Shown here: in pieces, positions 40,702-47,023 of the stretch
Position numbering within the stretch: position 1 is the stretch's first letter
Layout: each line of letters begins with the position of its first letter
Assembly: GCA_022823945.1 (NCBI GenBank)
Contig: JAJEBK010000027.1
Location: 1-50,694 of the forward strand
Source of the DNA: Anaerolineae bacterium
Lineage (GTDB): Bacteria > Chloroflexota > Anaerolineae > Aggregatilineales > Phototrophicaceae
Reading direction: 5' to 3'
DNA: 50,694 nucleotides
The notes under the pieces: model-generated
Database searches by the model: none
What the model saw: the letters and a program-made list of their open reading frames with translations, nothing else
Told to the model about the DNA's origin: nothing
Position numbers and translations under genes: made by a program

Positions 40702-41571
40702 TCAACAAGTCGCGTCTTTGCCATCTGCGCCAAAGACTTGCAAACGATGCGCGCTGTCCAGCAGCGGCTCGACGCTGGCGCCACGATAATGAAACTGCAA
40801 TGCCCAGCGGCGTCTTCGCGAGCGGCTGGGTGGCGTGCCATGCTGCAGCAAGCAATGAAAAAGCAGACAGCCGCCGGGACCCAGAGGCACGGCTACGCTG
40901 CGACCCACCTGCACATCCGTATCGCAGATCTGCCAGTCGCGCCGCTGCCAGTGCAGGGCTGGTCCCTCGAGATGGCTGCCCGGGATGAGCATCATGCAGC
41001 CATTTTCTGGCAGCGCCTCGTCCAGCGCGATCCAAGCACCAACGATGGTCGTGCCAGCCGGGTAGTCGAAGTATGCCATATCCTGATGCCAGGGTTTTTC
41101 GCGGCCGATGAGCGGGGGTTTGAGCAGCGCCATATCTTGCGAAAGCGCCGGCTGCTCGCCCAAGATGCGCCCGACCACATCAAGCAGCCGCGGATTTTCG
41201 GCGCATTGCCGCAACCGCGCATCACTGTCGATGATGGGCATGAGCTTGCGCACGCTGTCCAGCCGTTCAGCCTGGCTCAATCGGGGCAAATTGTCGCGCG
41301 CCGCCGCTTCATAGCTGATGTTGTCGCCACCGCACAGAATTGCCGCCTGCAAGCCAGCCCGCGCCAACTCGACCTCTCTGGCATCAAATGCATTGTGCAC
41401 GATCAAAAAGCCCAGCGCCTGAAATTGCGCGATGTCGGCGTCGCTGACACCCCCGAAGCCATCGCTGCCGCTGCGTGCCTGCGCCACAAAGTCGTACATG
41501 CCCGGCGGTGGCGCTTCCATGCCGTGTTCGTCGATGTTCGTGACGATTTCGGGTTGCATGTATTTGTCCAT
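40702..41571 (-). CDS. Phytanoyl-CoA dioxygenase (PhyH) family protein
   Basis: The 289-residue protein is a second probable Fe(II)/2-oxoglutarate oxygenase. It has GGVSDADIAQFQALGFLIVHNAF near 40-62, metal residues His162 and Asp164 in KPWHQDMAYF, PENGCMMLIPGSHLEG near 188, and distal His244 followed by an arginine-rich stretch (LLQHGTPPSRSRRRR) that should include the 2-oxoglutarate arginine. The start at 41571 (MDKYMQPEIV) is supported by content only. It differs from the PhyH protein at 11050 beyond the motifs. Its upstream region is a RepB/RepA block, and the next gene on the same strand is an unrecognised 201-residue protein. Confidence 0.82.
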   Translation of the reverse strand: MDKYMQPEIVTNIDEHGMEAPPPGMYDFVAQARSGSDGFGGVSDADIAQFQALGFLIVHNAFDAREVELARAGLQAAILCGGDNISYEAAARDNLPRLSQAERLDSVRKLMPIIDSDARLRQCAENPRLLDVVGRILGEQPALSQDMALLKPPLIGREKPWHQDMAYFDYPAGTTIVGAWIALDEALPENGCMMLIPGSHLEGPALHWQRRDWQICDTDVQVGRSVAVPLGPGGCLLFHCLLQHGTPPSRSRRRRWALQFHYRGASVEPLLDSAHRLQVFGADGKDATC

Positions 41572-41575
41572 TCGG

Positions 41576-41700
41576 GCGACCTGGTAGATCGCCCCTACGG
41601 CGGAATCTATCACGATTGGGCGAGTCAGCGCCTCGCCCCTACGACCGACGGTCTTGGCATTACACCTTCCCCCCGACCCGATGGGGGGACCGAGGGGGGT
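41576..41700. repeat. RepB/RepA composite repeat block, copy 10
   Basis: Two RepB hairpins (GGGCGACCTGGTAGATCGCCC at its left, and GGGCGAGTCAGCGCCTCGCCCCTACG) are followed by a RepA half-element (CCTTCCCCCCGACCCGATGGGGGGACCGAGGGGGGT at 41665-41700). The right part overlaps the 3' end of the neighbouring minus-strand gene. Confidence 0.7.
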
Positions 41701-42265
41701 CATCATTGCGCTGCTGGTGCACTTGGATGGCTTCGGCAACTTGCAGCCAGGCATCGGTATCCAGCAGCGCCACCTCGTCATCGGTCCAGAATTGATAGGC
41801 GATCTGCTGGGCGGGCGACGAAGCGGGTTGGCTGCGGGCGACAATCCAGGCCTCGCTGCGCCGTCCATAATACTGCTCGACCAATATCGCCATGATGGCG
41901 TTGGCTGTCGCGCTGACCAGATAGCCGATGCGCCCTGGCAGCGCGCCCGGCTGCAATGCCCGCGCCATATCCGCCAGCGCCTTCATATAATTGGCCGCGC
42001 CAGGATAAGCAAAGTCGCGCTGGGCTTCGGGCGGCAGGCGAGCCGGCGCAGTCCCCGTATTGACCATCTGCATGAGAATCTGCCTGGCGAACTGGCCATC
42101 TGGATAAGCCGCTTCAAATGTCGGCAGGTAAGCGCGCGCTTGTTCGACCACGATTGCCAGCGCATGATAAAACTCCATCTCCATAAACAAGATCTTGAGC
42201 AGAAACTGGCAACGTTCGGGGTCGCGCAGTTCGGCGGCTCTCCGCAACTCTTCCAGGGCGCTCAT
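41660..42265 (-). CDS. Hypothetical protein, unrecognised, C-terminus supplied by a repeat
   Basis: I do not recognise a family for this 201-residue protein. It is mostly helical in appearance (MSALEELRRAAELRDPERCQFLLKILFMEMEFYHALAIVVEQARAYLP..., EQYYGRRSEAWIVARSQPA), with no signal peptide. The last residues, NDDPPRSPHRVGGKV, are encoded by the RepA half-element at 41665-41700, so the natural stop was probably lost when the repeat was inserted. The start at 42265 is uncertain because no ribosome site is seen. It is divergent from the class I aldolase gene. Confidence 0.6.
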   Translation of the reverse strand: MSALEELRRAAELRDPERCQFLLKILFMEMEFYHALAIVVEQARAYLPTFEAAYPDGQFARQILMQMVNTGTAPARLPPEAQRDFAYPGAANYMKALADMARALQPGALPGRIGYLVSATANAIMAILVEQYYGRRSEAWIVARSQPASSPAQQIAYQFWTDDEVALLDTDAWLQVAEAIQVHQQRNDDPPRSPHRVGGKV

Positions 42266-42325
42266 GCGGGGCGGTGGCAACGATTCAACATAGCCATACC
42301 ATAACACACAGGCGCGGCGCATTCC

Positions 42326-42334
42326 TGCTATAAT
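42326..42334 (+). promoter_or_regulatory. Extended -10 promoter for the class I aldolase gene
   Basis: TGCTATAAT is a perfect TGn-extended -10 element 34 bases before the ATG at 42369. No -35 consensus is visible, which is usual for extended -10 promoters. TGCTACAAT and TGCTACAGT variants precede other genes in the window. Confidence 0.65.
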
Positions 42335-42368
42335 CGGGCGCAAAAAGCCCATCAGCGAGGAAAGCGCC

Positions 42369-43448
42369 ATGTCGAATGCCACCCTGGACAAGATCGCCGC
42401 AGCGTTGGGCGCTGCTGCCGATGATCTGCTGAATCATCAATGCGCGACCATCTCGCGCGACAGCCTGGCGCTGCCCGGCCGCGACTTCAGCGAACGGGTC
42501 TGGCTGGACAGCGACCGCAGCCCACGCGTCATCCGCAGCCTGCAGCAGATCGCCGATAGCGGACGCCTGGCGGGCACGGGCTATGTGTCCATATTGCCAG
42601 TCGACCAGGGCATTGAGCATTCGGCCGGGGCGTCGTTCGCGCCCAACCCGGCTTACTTCGACCCCGCAAACATCATCGAGCTGGCGCTGGAAGGCGGCTG
42701 CAACGCGGTGGCATCGACATTTGGCGTGCTCGGGTTGACAGCTCGGCGCTTCGCCCACCGCATCCCCTATATTGTCAAGATCAACCACAACGAACTGGTG
42801 ACCCACCCCAACACGCACGAGCAAATCATGTTCGGCACGGTCAAACAAGCCTGGGATATGGGCGCGGTTGCGGTGGGCGCGACGGTTTATTTCGGCTCGG
42901 CAGGCAGCAATCGGCAAATGGTCGAGGTGGCAGAAGCCTTCGCATTGGCGCACGAGCTGGGCATGGCGACCATTCTGTGGTGCTATATGCGCAACCCCGC
43001 CTTCACCATAGACGGCGTCAATCATGAATCCAGCGCCGACCTGACCGGGCAAGCCAATCACCTGGGCGTCACGCTGGGCGCAGACATCGTCAAACAGAAG
43101 CTGCCGACCCAGACTGGCGGCTACAGCGCGCTCAACAGCGGCGATTCGTCTTATGGCAAGCTCGACCAGCGCATCTATAGCCAACTGAGCAGCGAGCACC
43201 CGATCGACCTGACGCGCTATCAGGTAGCGAACGGCTACATGGGCAAAGTGGGCTTGATCAGCAGTGGCGGCGCGAGTGGCAGCAACGACTTTGCGGATGC
43301 GGTCACGACGGCGGTGATCAACAAGCGGGCAGGCGGCATGGGATTGATCAGCGGGCGCAAAGCATTCCAGCGCCCTATGGAAGAAGGCGCGCGCCTGCTG
43401 CAGGCCATCCAGGATGTCTACCTGTGCGAGAGCGTGACTGTGGCTTGA
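42369..43448 (+). CDS. fbaB: Fructose-bisphosphate aldolase, class I (FbaB/DhnA type)
   Basis: The 359-residue enzyme should cleave fructose 1,6-bisphosphate to dihydroxyacetone phosphate and glyceraldehyde 3-phosphate by a lysine Schiff base. The barrel has [31 protein letters not shown] near 75-105, [69 protein letters not shown], where a lysine is the Schiff-base candidate, and a phosphate-binding glycine-rich stretch near [13 protein letters not shown] ribosome site (GAGGAAAG) and an extended -10 precede the ATG at 42369. It is cytosolic and forms a single-gene unit for glycolysis or gluconeogenesis. A related aldolase of the same family with another substrate cannot be excluded. Confidence 0.9.
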   Translation: MSNATLDKIAAALGAAADDLLNHQCATISRDSLALPGRDFSERVWLDSDRSPRVIRSLQQIADSGRLAGTGYVSILPVDQGIEHSAGASFAPNPAYFDPANIIELALEGGCNAVASTFGVLGLTARRFAHRIPYIVKINHNELVTHPNTHEQIMFGTVKQAWDMGAVAVGATVYFGSAGSNRQMVEVAEAFALAHELGMATILWCYMRNPAFTIDGVNHESSADLTGQANHLGVTLGADIVKQKLPTQTGGYSALNSGDSSYGKLDQRIYSQLSSEHPIDLTRYQVANGYMGKVGLISSGGASGSNDFADAVTTAVINKRAGGMGLISGRKAFQRPMEEGARLLQAIQDVYLCESVTVA

Positions 43449-43475
43449 TGCGACAGATTGCTGTCGTCAAGAAAC

Positions 43476-44921
43476 TCATTTCAGTTGAAAGGCTTGCGTT
43501 CTGCCGCCGTGTTTGTAGCCGTATGTAGGGGGCATGTTTGGTTTCTCACCAGCAAGCAATTGCGCAATACTGTAACCTTGGATGAATGGATATTGTTGGT
43601 AGGCGTCTGACCACATTTCTTCGCTTCGCTGATTTTCTACCGTACCCAATTGATCGGCAAAACAAACCAATATCCCGGCTACAGCGCCCAGCCGTCGCAC
43701 AGTTTCAGCGAGGGCTTTGACCGCGTCGGGCGAAACATTCCCGCCTTTTACCTGAACAATCACATATTCGTCCTGCGACTCGAACTTGTTGCCGATTCTG
43801 CGAATCACCGGCAGTTCAATGACGCCGTCGATACCCCCATCCGCACCCTTTTCACCTGGATTCTTGTACATGCCATTCGCGCCCATCGCGCCGCAAACCC
43901 ATTTTTCAAACTCAAACTTATCGCGCTGCGCCAGGTCGCGCGCGTCATCGACACTTTGCGGTGTGCCGAATACATCCACATCGTCAATATTCAAGTAACG
44001 GAAATTGTCCAGCATGCGACGGCGAATAAGACCTGTCGAAAATCGGGAGATGTCTACGCCGATCCACTTGCGGCCGAGCTTCTCTGCTGCATGGGCGGTT
44101 GTGCCGCAGCCGCAGAAAGGGTCGAGGACTGTGTCTCCTACATTGGACGAAGCCAAAACGATCCGTTCCAAAAGCGCCAAAGGCTTTTGCGTGGGATAGC
44201 CAAGCCGTTCTTTGGAGACATTGAGTACCGCCTTGATGTCATCCCAGACATCGCGAATGTAGACATCTGCATAATGTCTTCCTTGTTCGTCAACAGCGGT
44301 GGTGAAGAACGGCTTGTCATAGAAGATGCGCTCTTGTAAAGGGTTGTGCATAGTCTCGCCGGTCTTGCCATATACAAGCAAAATATCGTGCTTGCGGGGC
44401 CAGCGCTTCTTGCTCACACCGCCAGTCCGATAACCCCAAATCACCTCGTTTCGAAAGTTGGACGCTCCAAAGACGCCATCCATAATCAGCTTAAGGTAGT
44501 GGCTGGCAGTCGGGTCGCAATGTAAATAGATACTGCCGCTGTCTTTCAGTACGCGACGCATTGCCCGCAAACGCAGCGCCATATTCAGCACATAAGCAGC
44601 CATGCTTGTCTTGCGTTTTCGCCGGACGCCTTCGACCTCTTGAGCGAATCGTAGAACAGTTGCCAGAGCGCGGGTGCGCGGGTTCTTTTCCAGGTCGCGC
44701 AGTTTTGTCTCATCTTCAAAGCCCCAGCGCCAGGTATCTTCAAACGCTTCTACCGGTTTCAGGCTACGGTCGCGGCTCTTGAAAGGGAGATTGTAGGTGC
44801 TGTTGGAGTTGAAGGGCGGGTCGAGGTAAATCAGGTCAACTGATTGATCGGGCAATTTGTCTGGATCTTGCAGGATGTCCAGGCAGTCAGCAGCATACAG
44901 CACACGGTTCATTCGGGTCAT
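43476..44921 (-). CDS. Single-chain DNA methyltransferase with C-terminal Mrr-like nuclease domain
   Basis: The 481-residue protein appears to join a DNA adenine or cytosine N-methyltransferase to a nuclease. The methyltransferase part has the catalytic DPPF at 34-37, IYLHCDP near 131, and the AdoMet-binding DPFCGCGTT at 267-275 with KWIGVDIS after it; catalytic motif before AdoMet motif is the beta-class order. The C-terminal part (about 335-440) has GADGGIDGVIEL (Asp361, Asp365) and VIVQVKGG (Gln390, Lys392), the D...QxK pattern of Mrr-like PD-(D/E)xK enzymes. Such proteins can be self-contained restriction-modification systems. The gene is visibly less GC-rich than its neighbours, which suggests acquisition by transfer. 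The target recognition region lies between the two motifs (about 40-265). Start is ATG 44921 or 44912. Confidence 0.85.
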   Translation of the reverse strand: MTRMNRVLYAADCLDILQDPDKLPDQSVDLIYLDPPFNSNSTYNLPFKSRDRSLKPVEAFEDTWRWGFEDETKLRDLEKNPRTRALATVLRFAQEVEGVRRKRKTSMAAYVLNMALRLRAMRRVLKDSGSIYLHCDPTASHYLKLIMDGVFGASNFRNEVIWGYRTGGVSKKRWPRKHDILLVYGKTGETMHNPLQERIFYDKPFFTTAVDEQGRHYADVYIRDVWDDIKAVLNVSKERLGYPTQKPLALLERIVLASSNVGDTVLDPFCGCGTTAHAAEKLGRKWIGVDISRFSTGLIRRRMLDNFRYLNIDDVDVFGTPQSVDDARDLAQRDKFEFEKWVCGAMGANGMYKNPGEKGADGGIDGVIELPVIRRIGNKFESQDEYVIVQVKGGNVSPDAVKALAETVRRLGAVAGILVCFADQLGTVENQRSEEMWSDAYQQYPFIQGYSIAQLLAGEKPNMPPTYGYKHGGRTQAFQLK

Positions 44922-44951
44922 CGTCGCTTGTCGTTTTTCTCTGGCGACACT

Positions 44952-45779
44952 CTAGCACGCAGCGCCCAGAATCACCATAGCCTCCACCAGCATATCCCGC
45001 GACATGCCAAACTTCGCCGCCAATTCAGCCGCCGGGTCGTCGCCCAGTTTCTGATCTTGCCGCTCGCCAGCGACAAATTGCTGCAAGCACAACGGGCGCA
45101 CATCGCTGTGGAAGCGCCACAGTTGTTCATCGACTACCTTGTTAATCACAACTTCCTGCAGGAACAGTCCCGTTTTTGGCTGGTAATCTCGGACGGTCGC
45201 GCGCCGATACATCTCGTCAGCGACGGGTTCGTCCACCAGCTGGAAGGCATCTCGCTGCGGGTGCGGCTCGCGCAGGATGGCATAGCGATTGATTGTCTGC
45301 GCTTGCATCGTATAGCGAAAGAAAGGGCTGTCCGTCTCGCTTGCGCCGCTGACAGGGATGGGCAACGCGGCATACAGCGGAAGACCGACATCCACCAGCC
45401 ACTTCTGCCCATCCAGCCACACGACGATAGCGCTGTGACAGCCCACATTCTCGCCCATGTCATTGATCGTCAGGTAGCCGGCATAACCCAGCCGCCGCAG
45501 CAATCCCCAGAATGCGTAGTTGCTTTCGTAGCAGGTGCCGCCACTGCCAGTATCGAAGTGGCTTTGCCAGAAGGCCGCGCCCAGCACAGCGCAGTCCGCC
45601 GCCGATTCATGTCGCGCCCGGCGTGCGATGCGGCTGGCGCTCTCCCAGGGCACGATCCGCGTATAGCGCGCCACGAGCAGCTGCAAAGTCTCGAGCGTCG
45701 GGGGCGGCTGCGGGCGCATGCCGAAGTGGAGCAGAATCCGCCGGCAGAGCGAAGTTGGGAGCGGCGCTGTGTTCGTCAT
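44952..45779 (-). CDS. Arylamine N-acetyltransferase family protein
   Basis: The 275-residue protein matches the arylamine N-acetyltransferase fold. The Cys-His-Asp triad is Cys83 in GSGGTCYESNYAFWGLL, His115 in VGCHSAIVVWLDG and Asp130 in KWLVDVGLP. An RxPFE-like motif appears as RIVPWES near 41. It should move an acetyl group from acetyl-CoA to an arylamine, hydrazine or another amine, or perform a related acyl transfer. Its length is normal. The ATG at 45779 is used. The gene is a short unit between the restriction-modification gene and a secreted protein gene on the same strand. Confidence 0.85.
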   Translation of the reverse strand: MTNTAPLPTSLCRRILLHFGMRPQPPPTLETLQLLVARYTRIVPWESASRIARRARHESAADCAVLGAAFWQSHFDTGSGGTCYESNYAFWGLLRRLGYAGYLTINDMGENVGCHSAIVVWLDGQKWLVDVGLPLYAALPIPVSGASETDSPFFRYTMQAQTINRYAILREPHPQRDAFQLVDEPVADEMYRRATVRDYQPKTGLFLQEVVINKVVDEQLWRFHSDVRPLCLQQFVAGERQDQKLGDDPAAELAAKFGMSRDMLVEAMVILGAAC

Positions 45780-45853
45780 TCGTGGCGAGGACCTTTAGAC
45801 CCTTTGCGCCTTTGTAGTCGGCTTTTGCATGACCTGCTTTGTCCTACAGACAA

Positions 45854-46876
45854 TCAGGCAGAGGCCGCCACATCGGACACCCTGACCGACGCAGAGACAG
45901 GCAACCCATCGACAGCAAAGACGCTATGGTCGTTTGCATAGAGCGCCACGCTCACGACTTCGACAGCGTCTGGCAGGGTGGGCAAATGATGCCATTCGCC
46001 ATATAAACGGGCGATTTTGACGCCATCGATGTACAGGTGTGCGTGGCCTTCGCCCGCGATCGGCGCTTGGTCAATCAACTCTGGCGTGAAGACGAAATTG
46101 CGCGTCATGACATGGATGTTGTAGCTGCCATCCGTCAAGAGGATCAATTGCAGGTCAACAGCCGGCGCGTTGGCGCTGTCCATCTCGAAGACCGCGCTGT
46201 GATCATGCATGACGCCGCTCATATGCATCAGCATGTCGTCAGTGAGAACCGTGTCGCGGTAGGGATTGACGCCTGGCTCCAACGGCGTCCAGTATTCATT
46301 GTAGGCAGAGAAGCAATCTGCATCGCCGCCAAAAACCTCGCGCTGGCCAATCACAAAAGAATAGCGGCCGATCTCGTTTGCCGGATGCCAAAGGGCGACA
46401 GTATAGGTAGCGGTGGCCGGCGCTCGGAAGAAATAGTCGTCCCAATTCCAAAAGTACCTGCGCCCGAATGGTTCATAAAACCAGGTCGGCTCGTCGCCCA
46501 GCGGAATCATCATCGCCGTTTGCGCTGCCGGCTTGACCAGGTGCATCGGGAGTTGGGGCGGCGCGCCCGCAGCCACGCCAGGACCAAAGACCGCCATAAC
46601 CGGCGCAAAAATGTCTAGATCTGGAATCGCCGGAATGCTGACGCTCAAGAGCACAGTTTGTCCAGCTTCGGCATCAAACCGGAAGTAGTCGATATCGCCG
46701 GCGGGGAAGATATTGCCAAAATAGGCGTAGGATATGCTGGCATCTGGGACCTGCCAGGGCGCGGCGGGGGTGAGATCGGCGAATTCGCAAAAGGGCTGAT
46801 GCGCGCGAGCCGACCAGGGGAATGCCATAATCAATACATACAGGCAGATAATCAGCAATTGTTTTGTGTAATTCAT
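45854..46876 (-). CDS. Secreted His-rich protein of unknown function
   Basis: The 340-residue protein begins with a Sec signal peptide (MNYTKQLLIICLYVLIMAFPWSARA). The middle part (about 55-185) has DIDYFRFDAEAGQTVLLSVSIPAIPDLDIFAPVMAVFGPG and ATYTVALWHP, which resembles pre-peptidase C-terminal (PPC)-like beta domains. The last 140 residues contain DMLMHMSGVMHDHSAVFEMD, GSYNIHVMTRNFVFTPE and GEGHAHLYIDGVKIARLYGEWHHL, a histidine and methionine-rich segment also seen, from memory, in secreted proteins of marine and cyanobacterial genomes. The residues suggest metal, perhaps copper, binding. It is divergent from priA and has an extended -10 promoter candidate upstream. No enzymatic motif is recognised. 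Confidence 0.75.
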   Translation of the reverse strand: MNYTKQLLIICLYVLIMAFPWSARAHQPFCEFADLTPAAPWQVPDASISYAYFGNIFPAGDIDYFRFDAEAGQTVLLSVSIPAIPDLDIFAPVMAVFGPGVAAGAPPQLPMHLVKPAAQTAMMIPLGDEPTWFYEPFGRRYFWNWDDYFFRAPATATYTVALWHPANEIGRYSFVIGQREVFGGDADCFSAYNEYWTPLEPGVNPYRDTVLTDDMLMHMSGVMHDHSAVFEMDSANAPAVDLQLILLTDGSYNIHVMTRNFVFTPELIDQAPIAGEGHAHLYIDGVKIARLYGEWHHLPTLPDAVEVVSVALYANDHSVFAVDGLPVSASVRVSDVAASA

Positions 46877-46908
46877 CCCGCGAAGCCTCTTTATGCTTCA
46901 TCCTTTCC

Positions 46909-46917
46909 ATTGTAGCA
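46909..46917 (-). promoter_or_regulatory. Extended -10 promoter for the secreted His-rich protein gene
   Basis: On the minus strand TGCTACAAT is a TGn-extended -10 about 33 bases before the ATG at 46876. It is the same motif seen before gnd and resembles the one before the aldolase gene. Confidence 0.55.
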
Positions 46918-46958
46918 CAGGCATCTGGAGCGATTGACCGGGAAAGTGACAGCCAATG

Positions 46959-46987
46959 TTGGATTGGCCGGGCAGATGCCGTACAAT
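46959..46987 (+). promoter_or_regulatory. Promoter candidate for priA
   Basis: TTGGAT at 46959-46964 and TACAAT at 46982-46987 are 17 bases apart. Transcription would begin near 46994, 30 bases before the ATG at 47024, which supports that start over codons further upstream. Confidence 0.5.
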
Positions 46988-47023
46988 CAGCAGCCCACTT
47001 TTCGTCCTGTGCAGGTCGTCCAC

